This document shows, piece after piece, positions 1-8,499 of a stretch of DNA of 64,000 nt. The DNA lies in contig NZ_FOVP01000019.1 in assembly GCF_900115165.1 (NCBI RefSeq), forward strand, positions 47,813-111,812, read 5' to 3'. Each line of letters opens with the position of its first letter. Within the stretch, counting starts at the first letter, position 1. Origin of the DNA: Roseovarius lutimaris. GTDB lineage: Bacteria > Pseudomonadota > Alphaproteobacteria > Rhodobacterales > Rhodobacteraceae. The translations under genes and the position numbers were made by a program. The notes under the pieces were generated by a model. That model was not told the origin of the DNA and did not search any database. It saw only the letters and a program-made list of their open reading frames with translations.

Positions 1-711
1 ATCGGCAACAACTACGTATATCCAAAAGAAGAAAACAACTATTGCCGCATCCTTCTGAACGAGCTGGGCGGCGAAGTCTTACATGAGGAATATGTGCCGC
101 TGGGTCATTCGGATTTCAGTTCGGTGATCAACCGTATCCGTGCGCAAGAGCCGGATGTGATTTTCTCCACGCTCGTGGGCGACTCTGACGTGGCCTTTGC
201 GCGTCAATATCGCGCGGCGGAACTCGATCCTGAAAAGATGCCGGTCTGTAGCCTGACCCGCTCCGAGGTCGAGGTGAAGGCGATCGGCGGCGATGCCGCC
301 GCAGGCCACTTTTCTTCGGCGCCGTATTTCATGAGCAACGACACGCCCGAAAACCAGCGGTTCGTCGAGAACTATAAATCGCGGTATGGGGCCGACAGCG
401 TGACCCACTTCGTCAGCGAGGCGGCCTATTTCCAAATCTATCAGTTCAAGGCCGCGCTTGAAAAGCTCGACCCGGCCAACCTTAGTCCGACCGCGATCCG
501 CGATGCGGCGGTAGGCATGTCGATGATGGCCCCGCAGGGCGAAATTCTTATTGATCCGAACCTGCACACCCATCTGTGGCCCAAGGTCGGCCAGTGGCAA
601 TCTGATGGGCAGGCCAAGGTCATTCTGCAATCCGAAGGGCGGATCACACCAAAGCCTTATGCGGCCTATCCGGGGCAGGACTGTACTGGTGATGGGCTGG
701 TCAAGTCCTGA
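1..711 (+). CDS. Amide/urea-type ABC transporter substrate-binding protein (5' end outside window)
   Basis: The frame is open from base 1, so this is the C-terminal 236 residues of a periplasmic type-I binding protein (Peripla_BP_6, UrtA/FmdD/AmiC branch). It should bind short amides or urea and deliver them to the permeases encoded next. The segment FVSEAAYFQIYQF followed by APQGEILIDP matches the corresponding part of the AmiC encoded at 6524-7684 (CCEAAYSQMHLF, APQGQIKIDP), so the two are paralogues. The signal peptide and ligand-pocket N-terminus cannot be seen. It is first of at least five transporter genes in one direction, which supports a role as transporter receptor rather than regulator. 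The substrate is inferred from the neighbouring amidase. Confidence 0.85.
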   Translation: MGNNYVYPKEENNYCRILLNELGGEVLHEEYVPLGHSDFSSVINRIRAQEPDVIFSTLVGDSDVAFARQYRAAELDPEKMPVCSLTRSEVEVKAIGGDAAAGHFSSAPYFMSNDTPENQRFVENYKSRYGADSVTHFVSEAAYFQIYQFKAALEKLDPANLSPTAIRDAAVGMSMMAPQGEILIDPNLHTHLWPKVGQWQSDGQAKVILQSEGRITPKPYAAYPGQDCTGDGLVKS

Positions 712-795
712 CCGCCGACCACTCTGCATCTGAAATCTGAAAAACCAACAGCGTCCGGCTCGCAGATCGAGCCGGACCAACGGAGGGGCTGTCCG

Positions 796-1665
796 ATGGA
801 CGTAGTCTTTAATCAGGCCTTTGCCGGGCTAAGCATCGCGTCGATCCTGCTGATCATCGCGCTAGGTCTGGCCATTATTTACGGCACGATGGGCGTCATC
901 AACCTGGCGCATGGCGAATTCGTGATGCTCGGGGCCTATGCAACCTGGGCGCTTCAGACCTATGCCGGGCTTGGCGTTGTCACCGCGCTGCCGCTGGTCT
1001 TTGTCGCCGTCGCTGCGGTCGGCTGGATCATAGAGAAAGTCATCGTGCAACGCCTCTATACCCGGCCGCTCGACACAATTCTGGCGACCTGGGGCATTGG
1101 GATCATCCTGCAACAGGCCGTCCGGCTTGGCGTGGGGGCGGACTCGCGGTTCGTGAGCGGGCCGCATTGGCTGTCGGGCAATATCGAGATTGGCGCTCTG
1201 GTGATGTCCAACTACCGTCTTTTCGTGATCGCCTTCTCGATCATGGTCCTTGGGGCCACATGGCTGCTGATGACCCGGACCGAATTCGGGATGAAGCTAC
1301 GCGCGGTTATTCAAAATCGCGGCATTTCAGAATGCTACGGGATTGAGGCCAAGAATGTCTATTCCGTCACCTTCGCCTATGGCGCGGGGCTGGCGGGCAT
1401 CGCGGGCGCACTTATCACGCCACTTTTCAGCACGATCCCGACGATGGGCACGGGGCTGGTGGTGGATGCTTTCCTGGTGGTGATCGTTGGTGGTCTGGGC
1501 AGCCTGATGGGCACAGCCGCAGCCGCGTTGCTGATCGGTGAGGTCACGGCACTGTTCTCGATCGTGATCAACGACACGCTTGGGCGGATCGCTGTTCTGG
1601 CCGGGATTATCCTGCTGATCCGGTTCCGTCCGCGCGGTCTTTTCCCTTCCGATATACGCCACTGA
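796..1665 (+). CDS. ABC transporter permease, UrtB/LivH type
   Basis: An integral membrane permease of the BPD_transp_2 family, 289 residues, with about eight hydrophobic helices. The family hallmark INLAHGEFVMLGAY lies near residues 35-48. A second conserved glycine-rich stretch, VIVGGLGSLMGT, lies near residues 230-241. The ATG follows GGAGGGG at a suitable distance. It is 84 bp downstream of the binding-protein gene and 11 bp upstream of the second permease gene, so all are probably cotranscribed. With the second permease it should form the inner-membrane channel of an importer for short aliphatic amides or urea, inferred from the amiEBCR genes downstream. Confidence 0.88.
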   Translation: MDVVFNQAFAGLSIASILLIIALGLAIIYGTMGVINLAHGEFVMLGAYATWALQTYAGLGVVTALPLVFVAVAAVGWIIEKVIVQRLYTRPLDTILATWGIGIILQQAVRLGVGADSRFVSGPHWLSGNIEIGALVMSNYRLFVIAFSIMVLGATWLLMTRTEFGMKLRAVIQNRGISECYGIEAKNVYSVTFAYGAGLAGIAGALITPLFSTIPTMGTGLVVDAFLVVIVGGLGSLMGTAAAALLIGEVTALFSIVINDTLGRIAVLAGIILLIRFRPRGLFPSDIRH

Positions 1666-1676
1666 GGAGCGAGCGG

Positions 1677-2777
1677 ATGAACACCAAACTATCATATGAC
1701 ATTATCGGGCTGACCCTCTTTGCCGGGGTGATCCTGTTCGGTGTGCCGGCCCTGTTCAGCTATGACGGCTTCGAGTTGAACACCTTTTCGCGCTACCTTA
1801 GCCTTGCCATCGTGTCGATGGCGCTGGCGCTGTCGTGGGGCACGACGGGCCTGTTGAACCTGGGGCAGGCGGCGACCTTCGGCATGGGCTCTTATGCCAT
1901 GGCGATGCACCTCAAACTCAAGGCCAGCGGCGACGGCCTGCCGGATTTCATGGGCTGGAACAACGTCGAAACGCTGCCTTTGATCTGGGGCCCGTTTCAA
2001 TCGCTGACCTTTACCTTGCTGGCCGGGCTTCTGATTCCGGCGGCGGTGGGCGGGCTGATCGCGATCTTCATGTTCCGCGCACGCATCGCCGGGGTCTTCG
2101 TGGCCATCATCACTCTGGCTTTTCTCGTGGCGTTCCAGTTGCTGGTGATCGAGCAACAGGGATTGACCGGCGGTCAGAACGGGCTGACCGGGCTGGCGCA
2201 GCTGGTTCTCTTCGGCTGGAAGATTGATATCTACAGCGTGTCTTTCTACTACATGGTCGGCGGGTGCCTTATGGCGGCCCTGATATTCGGCCTCTACCTC
2301 ACGCATAGCAAATTCGGGCTGGTCCTGCGCGCCATCCGTGAGGATGCCGAGCGTACGCGGTATTTCGGCTATAACGTCGCCAACTATCAGACGGTCATTT
2401 TCTGCATATCGGCGGGGCTCGCCGGATGGGCGGGGATGCTCTATGCGTTGGTGCTGGAATTCGCATCGCCCACCTACATGAGCGTATCGTTCAGCCTTGC
2501 CATCGTCATCTGGTGCGCCGTCGGCGGGCGGGAATCCGTTCTCGCTGCCGCTGTCGGGGCGATCCTCGTGAACCTGGCCGAAGGGCGCCTGTCAGACGTT
2601 TTCGTCGAAGGCTGGCACATGATCCTCGGCGTGATGTTCCTAGTGGTAGTCATGTTCATGCCGCGCGGCATTTACGGCCTGCTCGTCGATGCGGGGCGCG
2701 CTTTGCGACGCAAACCCGCCTCGACCAAAGAGGCCCTGCCTTTCGACACCCCCCTCAATCCAAAGCAGGAGAGTTGA
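1677..2777 (+). CDS. ABC transporter permease, UrtC/LivM type
   Basis: The second membrane subunit of the importer, 366 residues of the LivM/UrtC family. It has about ten hydrophobic segments, the motif LLNLGQAATFGMGSYAMA near residue 60 and the cytoplasmic coupling loop THSKFGLVLRAIREDAERTRYFGY near residues 210-233. The C-terminal tail (residues 336-366) is polar. The ATG is preceded by GAGGAGCGAGCGG. Its stop precedes the first ATPase ATG by two bases, typical of translational coupling. LivM-type and UrtC-type permeases are hard to separate by eye; the amide/urea assignment comes from the ATPase sequence and the operon. Confidence 0.88.
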   Translation: MNTKLSYDIIGLTLFAGVILFGVPALFSYDGFELNTFSRYLSLAIVSMALALSWGTTGLLNLGQAATFGMGSYAMAMHLKLKASGDGLPDFMGWNNVETLPLIWGPFQSLTFTLLAGLLIPAAVGGLIAIFMFRARIAGVFVAIITLAFLVAFQLLVIEQQGLTGGQNGLTGLAQLVLFGWKIDIYSVSFYYMVGGCLMAALIFGLYLTHSKFGLVLRAIREDAERTRYFGYNVANYQTVIFCISAGLAGWAGMLYALVLEFASPTYMSVSFSLAIVIWCAVGGRESVLAAAVGAILVNLAEGRLSDVFVEGWHMILGVMFLVVVMFMPRGIYGLLVDAGRALRRKPASTKEALPFDTPLNPKQES

Positions 2778-2779
2778 GC

Positions 2780-3508
2780 ATGTCACAGCTTCAAGTCAGA
2801 GATTTGCAGGTGACGTTCGGTGGCCTGCGCGCGGTGGACGGCATGGACTTCGATGTCGCGCAGGGCGAAATACTTTGCCTGCTGGGGCCCAACGGCGCCG
2901 GAAAGTCGACGACGCTGGACCTGATCTGCGGCAAAACGCAGCCGACCGGCGGCTCGATCCGGTTTCAGGATACCGAGATTTCCCGGATGTTGGAATTCCA
3001 GCGGGCGCGCCTCGGCATTGGCCGCAAGTTTCAGGTGCCGTCCGTCTACAAAGAGCTGACCGTGGCCGAAAACCTGTCGGTCGCGCGCTCGATGAAACCC
3101 GGAATCTGGCACGCTTTGACCCATCCGGCGATCCGGCGCAGCTCGAAAATGCAGGACATACTCGACCTTGTCGGGCTGCAAGACAAGATGGGCGAACCGG
3201 CCGGCAATCTGTCGCATGGCGAAACGCAGTGGTTGGAAATCGCCATGCTGATTGCGCAGGACAGCCGCCTTATCCTGATGGATGAGCCGACGGCCGGCAT
3301 GACCATCCAGGAGACGGAACGCACGGCCCGGATTTTCCGGTCTCTTAGCGCAAATCATACCCTGATCGTGGTTGAGCACGACATGTCCTTCGTCCGCACG
3401 GTGGCGGATCGGATCATCGTCATGAACCAGGGGTCCAAACTGGCAGAAGGCACGATTCAGGAAATCGAGGCGAACGAGGCGGTCAAGACCGCATATCTGG
3501 GACACTGA
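2780..3508 (+). CDS. ABC transporter ATP-binding protein, UrtD type
   Basis: A cytoplasmic ATPase subunit of 242 residues. Walker A GPNGAGKST is at residues 36-44, the ABC signature reads LSHGETQWLEIAML, Walker B is LILMDEPTAGM and the switch histidine is in VVEHDM. LSHG(x)xQWLEIAMLL and AGMTxxETERTA are characteristic of UrtD-like subunits rather than LivG. The reading frame is open further upstream into the permease gene, but the ATG at 2780 follows AGGAGAG at a good distance and fits the family N-terminus. The TGA is followed at once by the next ATPase gene. Confidence 0.88.
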   Translation: MSQLQVRDLQVTFGGLRAVDGMDFDVAQGEILCLLGPNGAGKSTTLDLICGKTQPTGGSIRFQDTEISRMLEFQRARLGIGRKFQVPSVYKELTVAENLSVARSMKPGIWHALTHPAIRRSSKMQDILDLVGLQDKMGEPAGNLSHGETQWLEIAMLIAQDSRLILMDEPTAGMTIQETERTARIFRSLSANHTLIVVEHDMSFVRTVADRIIVMNQGSKLAEGTIQEIEANEAVKTAYLGH

Positions 3509-3511
3509 TTG

Positions 3512-4213
3512 ATGGAAAATCTGACCGCGACCAATCTTTACTCATTCTACGGCAAAAGCCCGGTTCTTCAGGGGGTGTCGTTTGACCTTAAACCGGGTGA
3601 ATTCCTGTCGGTGCTTGGGCGCAACGGCGTGGGTAAAACGACCCTGCTCAAGAGCATCATGGGCCTGACCGACCGGTGCGAGGGGGATCTGAAATTCGGC
3701 GAAACCGACCTGTTGAAATGCAGCACCCCGCAGCGCTCATTAAAAGGCATCGCCTATATCCCGCAGGGGCGCGAGATCATTCCCCGCTTTACCGTGCGCG
3801 AGAATATTCTGATGGGGACATTCGCCCGACCGGACGGCAAGCGCGACATTCCCGACTATCTGTTCGACATGTTTCCGATCCTGCGCGAGTTCATCTCGCG
3901 CCGGGGTGGCGATCTGTCGGGCGGGCAACAACAACAACTGGCCATCGCGCGCGCTCTGGCCATGGATCCCAAGATCCTGATCCTGGACGAACCCACCGAG
4001 GGTATCCAGCCAAACATCGTCAAGCAGATCGAGGATGCAATCATACAGCTCAATCGAGAACGTGGCCTTGGCGTCATTCTGGTCGAACAGAACGTGCCCT
4101 TCGCGCGTGCCGCATCCGACCGCTTTCTCGTGCTCGACAAGGGACGTGTTGTTCTCAACGGCACCTCGGCCGAGCTGACAGACTCCGTCGTGGAGGAACA
4201 CCTGACGTTCTGA
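3512..4213 (+). CDS. ABC transporter ATP-binding protein, UrtE type
   Basis: The second ATPase of the importer, 233 residues. Walker A is GRNGVGKTT near residue 39, the signature is [15 protein letters not shown], Walker B is [11 protein letters not shown] and the switch histidine position is replaced in ILVEQN, as is normal for LivF/UrtE subunits. [20 protein letters not shown] is the usual UrtE/LivF Q-loop region. A TTG codon immediately upstream (3509) is in frame, but ATG 3512 is the more likely start. The stop lies 52 bp before amiE, and the intervening sequence holds only a strong ribosome-binding site (AGGAAAGGA). Confidence 0.87.
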   Translation: MENLTATNLYSFYGKSPVLQGVSFDLKPGEFLSVLGRNGVGKTTLLKSIMGLTDRCEGDLKFGETDLLKCSTPQRSLKGIAYIPQGREIIPRFTVRENILMGTFARPDGKRDIPDYLFDMFPILREFISRRGGDLSGGQQQQLAIARALAMDPKILILDEPTEGIQPNIVKQIEDAIIQLNRERGLGVILVEQNVPFARAASDRFLVLDKGRVVLNGTSAELTDSVVEEHLTF

Positions 4214-4265
4214 GAACGCAGGCCCACTTACCGCAATCAACCCCGTCAACAGGAAAGGACAAGAC

Positions 4266-5309
4266 ATGAGACATGGAGATATTTCGAGCAGCGACGATAC
4301 AGTCGGCGTTGCGGTCGTAAACTACAAGATGCCGCGTTTGCACACCAAGGCAGAGGTGATGGAGAACGCAGAGAAGATTTCCGACATGATCATCGGCATG
4401 AAGCAGGGTCTGCCGGGCATGGACCTGGTTGTGTTCCCCGAATATAGCCTTCAGGGCATCATGTATGACCCCGACGAGATGATGGAGACGGCCGTCAGCA
4501 TCCCGGGCGACGAGACCGAGGTCTTTGCCCGCGCCTGCCGCAAGGCCAATGTCTGGGGGGTCTTTTCGCTGACTGGCGAACGTCACGAAGAGCATCCCAA
4601 AAAGGCGCCCTACAACACCCTTATCCTGATGAACAACAAGGGCGAGATCGTACAGACCTATCGCAAGATCCTGCCCTGGTGTCCGATCGAGGGGTGGTAT
4701 CCCGGCGACAGCACCCATGTGGCCGTCGGCCCCAAGGGGATGAAAATCAGCCTTATCATCTGTGATGATGGTAATTACCCCGAAATCTGGCGGGATTGCG
4801 CGATGCGCGGTGCCGAGCTGATCGTGCGGTGCCAGGGCTACATGTATCCAGCCAAGGAACAGCAGATCACAATGGCCAAGTGCATGGCCTGGGCGAACAA
4901 CTGCTATGTTGCGGTTGCCAACGCGTCCGGCTTCGACGGGGTCTATAGCTATTTTGGCCATTCCTCGCTCATCGGCTTTGACGGGCGCACCCTGGGCGAA
5001 TGTGGAACCGAGGAAATGGGCGTTCAGTATGCTCAGCTTTCGGTCTCTCAAATTCGCGACGCGCGTCAGAATGATCAGTCGCAGAACCATCTCTTCAAGC
5101 TGTTGCATCGCGGATATACCGGAATGCACAACTCGGGCGACGGAGACAAGGGTGTGGCGGACTGCCCGTTCGAGTTTTATCGCAACTGGGTGAACGATGC
5201 CGAGAAAACCCGAGAGGATGTACAGGCGTTTACCCGCGATACGGTCGGCGTTGCGCAATGTCCCGTCGGCAGCCTGCCGACAGGGGCCAAGGAAAAAGAG
5301 GCCGGCTGA
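4266..5309 (+). CDS. amiE: Aliphatic amidase (acylamide amidohydrolase)
   Basis: Hydrolyses short-chain amides such as acetamide and propionamide to the acid and ammonia in the cytoplasm (EC 3.5.1.4). It has 347 residues, about the length of Pseudomonas aeruginosa AmiE, and the N-terminus [19 protein letters not shown] is nearly the same as remembered for that enzyme. The nitrilase-superfamily triad is present: Glu59 in FPEYSLQG, Lys134 in TYRKILPW and Cys166 in [11 protein letters not shown]. AmiE is favoured over the related formamidase AmiF by this N-terminus and by the amiB, amiC and amiR genes that follow. The start is well supported by AGGAAAGGACAAGAC before the ATG. Confidence 0.96.
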   Translation: MRHGDISSSDDTVGVAVVNYKMPRLHTKAEVMENAEKISDMIIGMKQGLPGMDLVVFPEYSLQGIMYDPDEMMETAVSIPGDETEVFARACRKANVWGVFSLTGERHEEHPKKAPYNTLILMNNKGEIVQTYRKILPWCPIEGWYPGDSTHVAVGPKGMKISLIICDDGNYPEIWRDCAMRGAELIVRCQGYMYPAKEQQITMAKCMAWANNCYVAVANASGFDGVYSYFGHSSLIGFDGRTLGECGTEEMGVQYAQLSVSQIRDARQNDQSQNHLFKLLHRGYTGMHNSGDGDKGVADCPFEFYRNWVNDAEKTREDVQAFTRDTVGVAQCPVGSLPTGAKEKEAG

Positions 5310-5322
5310 CGGCTTTCGCTGG

Positions 5323-5353
5323 ACGGCGCGGTGCCAACGAGTGCCGCGCCGTA
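5323..5353 (+). other. GC-rich hairpin between amiE and amiB
   Basis: ACGGCGCGG (5323-5331) pairs perfectly with CCGCGCCGT (5344-5352), and U-G, G-U and C-G pairs can extend the stem to a six-base loop (CAACGA). No T-tract follows, so it is not a standard terminator. It could stabilise the amiE message or attenuate expression of amiB. The loop does not fit the A1/G4 pattern of ANTAR hexaloops, so an AmiR target here is unlikely. Confidence 0.5.
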
Positions 5354-5386
5354 TAGGCAAGACTACAGGACAAAAGGATCGCGCAG

Positions 5387-6508
5387 ATGCCATTCATGAC
5401 AGACCGTTTGCAAGCCGTGCAACGAGATCAGCAACTCAAAAGCGCCCTTGCCGATGAGAACACGCGTGACATCAGACATACAAACGGGGCGACGACGGCC
5501 AGTTTTCTGAATTCACGGTTTTCATTCGACATGGCGGTTGTCGAGCGGGAATTGCGCAGCTCGATCATCGGTCAGGACAGCGCCATCGACGAGGTTCTCG
5601 ATATTCTCAAGGTTGTGCGCGCCGATATCGGCGATCCGCGCAAGCCACTTGCATCGCTGCTTTTTTGCGGCCCCACGGGGGTTGGCAAGACGGAAACCGT
5701 GCGCACGGTCGCACGCGCGCTTTATGGCGATGCCGATGCCATGTGCCGAATTGATATGAATACTCTGGCGCAGGAACATTACGCCGCCTCATTTACCGGC
5801 GCGCCGCCAGGCTATGTCGGATCAAAGGAGGGGACCACGATCCTCGATCAGGAAAAGATCGAAGGGACGCGCAACCTGCCGGGCATCGTTTTGTTCGACG
5901 AACTGGAAAAAGCCAGTAACGAAGTGGTTCTGGCTCTGCTCAACGTGTTTGACAACGGTTTGCTCACGGTCGCCTCGGGCGAACGGACCTATTCGTTCCG
6001 CAATGCCATCATTTTCATGTCATCCAACTTGGGCGCGCGCGAGTTGATGGCGCTTGACGATAAGCGGGGTGGTCTGTTGTCCAAGTTGACAGGCAAGGTC
6101 AAGGACCGCCGCACGCGGGCGCATGACATCGTCATGAAATGCCTGCTGGAACGGTTTCCACCCGAATTCGTCAACCGCATTGACCATGTGGATACGTTCA
6201 ACTGGATCGACCGCGACACGATCCCCAGTCTTGTCGATGTCGAACTCGAACGGCTCAACCGAAGATTGCGACGGCATGGTGTTGTCGTTACCATCAATCA
6301 TGCAGTCCGAGATTTACTTTCCGAAACGGGATATGATAAACGCTTTGGCGCACGCGGGTTGCGGCGGGCCATGCGTCGGCATCTTGAATTCCCCTTGGCC
6401 ACCTTCCTGCTGGAGCCAAGTGAAAAAGACGGATACCCCGACGCGACCGGACCCGTAAGGCTGGCTGCGGATCGTATTGGCGACCGGATTGTTTTTACTC
6501 ATGTTTGA
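5387..6508 (+). CDS. amiB: AmiB, AAA+ ClpB-like ATPase of the amidase operon
   Basis: A 373-residue single AAA+ module resembling the second ATPase domain of ClpB/ClpA. Walker A is GPTGVGKT (residues 95-102), the pore-loop segment is GYVG (142-145), Walker B is IVLFDE (167-172), and a C-terminal small domain carries the sensor-2 motif FGARGLRR near residue 320. It lacks the N domain, first ATPase domain and coiled coil of ClpB. An ATPase of this kind is encoded between amiE and amiC in P. aeruginosa (amiB), where its role is uncertain; assembly or quality control of the amidase hexamer is a reasonable guess. The start at 5387 follows AAAAGGA; a second ATG lies three codons downstream. Confidence 0.88.
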   Translation: MPFMTDRLQAVQRDQQLKSALADENTRDIRHTNGATTASFLNSRFSFDMAVVERELRSSIIGQDSAIDEVLDILKVVRADIGDPRKPLASLLFCGPTGVGKTETVRTVARALYGDADAMCRIDMNTLAQEHYAASFTGAPPGYVGSKEGTTILDQEKIEGTRNLPGIVLFDELEKASNEVVLALLNVFDNGLLTVASGERTYSFRNAIIFMSSNLGARELMALDDKRGGLLSKLTGKVKDRRTRAHDIVMKCLLERFPPEFVNRIDHVDTFNWIDRDTIPSLVDVELERLNRRLRRHGVVVTINHAVRDLLSETGYDKRFGARGLRRAMRRHLEFPLATFLLEPSEKDGYPDATGPVRLAADRIGDRIVFTHV

Positions 6509-6523
6509 AAAGGGAAAGCTTTG

Positions 6524-7684
6524 GTGAGCATTCAAGAGAGCTGGAAAATCGGAGTCCTTTTTTCGACGTCGGGCGTGACTTCGATTATTGAGCAGTCACA
6601 GCTCAACGGTACTCTCTTGGCCATTGATGAAATCAATGCGGCCGGCGGTGTGCGTGGCCGCTCTATCGAGCCGATCAGTTACAATCCCGACTCTGTTGTG
6701 TCGTGTTATGGAGAAATGGCCGAACGGCTGATCGTTGACGATAAGATCACCGCGCTTTTTGGCTGTTACATGTCGTCGTCACGCAAAGAGGTGCTGCCGG
6801 TGGTCGAGCGGCGAAATGCGCTTTTCTTCTATCCCACGCTTTATGAGGGCTTCGAATATTCGCCCAATGTGATCTATGGTGGCGCAACCCCCAATCAGAA
6901 CAGCGTGCCGTTGGCCAACTATCTGATGGGTGCTTTCGGAAAGCGCATTTTCTTTGTGGGCTCAGATTACATTTACCCACGCGAATCCAATCGCGTGATG
7001 CGTAATGTTCTGCGTCAGGGCGGTGGCGAGGTTATTGGAGAGCGTTATTATGGCTTCGACGTGGACGAAGAGGGGTTCGCCGAGGTGGCCCGCGAGATTG
7101 TCGAGATGAAGCCCGATGCGATCTTTTCTACCGTTGTTGGCCAGATGTGCATTGATTTCTACCGCGCCTATCATGCAGCCGGGGGGGATGGGCGCATATG
7201 CCCGATTGCCAGTCTGACCACCAACGAGGCCGAAATTGCAGCGATCGGACCCGAGGCCGCCGTTGGGCATATCACCGCGGCGCCTTATTTTCGCAACATA
7301 AGCTCGCCTGCCAATCGCAAGTTTCTGAAAGCCTACAACGCCAAGTTTGGCTCGGTTCGTGATGTCACCAGCTGCTGTGAGGCGGCCTATAGCCAGATGC
7401 ACCTGTTTGCCACCGCTCTTGAAGAGGTCGGCGAGATGGACGCGGATCGTCTGCACGAGGCGCTGTTGGGGGCCACATTCGACGCCCCCCAGGGCCAGAT
7501 CAAGATCGACCCGGACAACAACCATACCTACCTGCAATCGCGCATAGCACGGGTGGACGAACAGGGAGAGTTCATCATAGAAAACAAACTACGGCGCGCG
7601 ATCAAGCCCGATCCTTATTTGGTCTACCCGAAGATTCACGATTGGAACTTCAGGACACAGAAGGTTAAGCAATTTCCGGTATGA
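6524..7684 (+). CDS. amiC: AmiC, cytoplasmic amide sensor (negative regulator)
   Basis: A 386-residue periplasmic-binding-protein fold without a signal peptide, so it acts in the cytoplasm. In Pseudomonas, AmiC holds AmiR inactive until an amide ligand is bound. Family landmarks include ALFGCYMSSSRKEVLPV near residue 85 and IYGGATPNQNSVPLANYL near residue 125, both part of the Peripla_BP_6 ligand cleft, and the AmiC-type C-terminus with APQGQIKIDPDNNHTYL. GTG at 6524 is preferred; an in-frame TTG lies one codon upstream, and AGGGAAAG precedes both. amiR follows after three bases. It is a paralogue of the transporter receptor at 1-711. Confidence 0.92.
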   Translation: MSIQESWKIGVLFSTSGVTSIIEQSQLNGTLLAIDEINAAGGVRGRSIEPISYNPDSVVSCYGEMAERLIVDDKITALFGCYMSSSRKEVLPVVERRNALFFYPTLYEGFEYSPNVIYGGATPNQNSVPLANYLMGAFGKRIFFVGSDYIYPRESNRVMRNVLRQGGGEVIGERYYGFDVDEEGFAEVAREIVEMKPDAIFSTVVGQMCIDFYRAYHAAGGDGRICPIASLTTNEAEIAAIGPEAAVGHITAAPYFRNISSPANRKFLKAYNAKFGSVRDVTSCCEAAYSQMHLFATALEEVGEMDADRLHEALLGATFDAPQGQIKIDPDNNHTYLQSRIARVDEQGEFIIENKLRRAIKPDPYLVYPKIHDWNFRTQKVKQFPV

Positions 7685-7687
7685 CAT

Positions 7688-8290
7688 ATGAGTGATTTCA
7701 TTCAGGATCTGAGGGATCTGAACACACTTGTTGTCCACCAACGTGACCGCAGCGGGGATGATCTGTTACAACAGGTAAACCGCATCGGATGCAATTGTGA
7801 AAATGCCTGGCCGATCCCTGTAACACTCCAAAAGAAATTCGACCTGGTCTTTATTGATGTCACAGACCAGCCGGTAGACCGGATCAAGAGCTTTCTGAAT
7901 AGCGCCGGGGGCGAGCCGCCCACCGTGATTGCCCTGATCGGCTATGAAAACCCATCGACGCTGGAGTCGATCTTCGAGATCGGGGCGCATGCGATGCTGA
8001 CCAAGCCCGTGCGTGCGACGGGCGTCCTTGGCAGCATGCTGATGGCGCGACGCTACTGGGCCGAACAGCTGCGGTTTCGCAAGGATCTGGCCAAAATGCG
8101 TGACCGTGTGGTCAATCTGCAAAAGATAAACGACGCGAAATTCATCCTGATGCGTCATCACGGCATCGACGACCAGGAGGCCTACGGCGTCATTCGTAAA
8201 CAGGCGATGTCCAAGCGCACCACCACCCTGGAGATCGCACAGTCGATCATCAACGCGGATGGTATCCTGCGCAATATCGGGAACAGTTGA
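7688..8290 (+). CDS. amiR: AmiR, ANTAR-domain transcription antiterminator
   Basis: The expected 200 residues: a degenerate receiver-like N-terminal domain (1-125, without a proper phospho-acceptor setting), a coiled coil (about 125-150) and a C-terminal ANTAR RNA-binding domain (about 150-195). The ANTAR core is seen in NDAKFILMRHHGIDDQEAY followed by IRKQAMSKRTTTLEIAQSI. AmiR is released from AmiC by amides and prevents termination in the leader of the target mRNA. No leader with paired hexaloop hairpins was found inside the window, so the target is probably upstream of the transporter genes, before base 1. The stop is at 8290 and a 209-bp non-coding gap follows. Confidence 0.92.
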   Translation: MSDFIQDLRDLNTLVVHQRDRSGDDLLQQVNRIGCNCENAWPIPVTLQKKFDLVFIDVTDQPVDRIKSFLNSAGGEPPTVIALIGYENPSTLESIFEIGAHAMLTKPVRATGVLGSMLMARRYWAEQLRFRKDLAKMRDRVVNLQKINDAKFILMRHHGIDDQEAYGVIRKQAMSKRTTTLEIAQSIINADGILRNIGNS

Positions 8291-8407
8291 AGCCGCCATT
8301 TGAAACGGCTGGCATTCTGTCGCGCGCCGCTTTGGATGATGCGCGGCCTTGTTTCCGCGATCCGCATCGCAAAACCGGGTTCCGGGGGCGCGCGGACAAG
8401 ACTCTGC

Positions 8408-8436
8408 TTGCAAGCCCCGCGCCGCACACCTAGAAC
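8408..8436 (+). promoter_or_regulatory. Putative sigma70-type promoter of tig
   Basis: TTGCAA (8408-8413) and TAGAAC (8431-8436) are separated by 17 bases and lie about 64 bases before the tig start. The rest of 8291-8499 contains a short AGCCG/CGGCT hairpin just after amiR and no recognisable gene. Confidence 0.35.
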
Positions 8437-8499
8437 GAGCCCTGATTTTGACCGCTGCGGACGCCTCCGCGGCCCGATTGCAATGGATGAGGACGAACA

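Noticed and set aside
5335..5340. Six-base loop of the amiE-amiB hairpin as an ANTAR (AmiR) target
   Set aside because: The loop CAACGA does not have A at position 1 and G at position 4, there is no second hairpin and no terminator follows.
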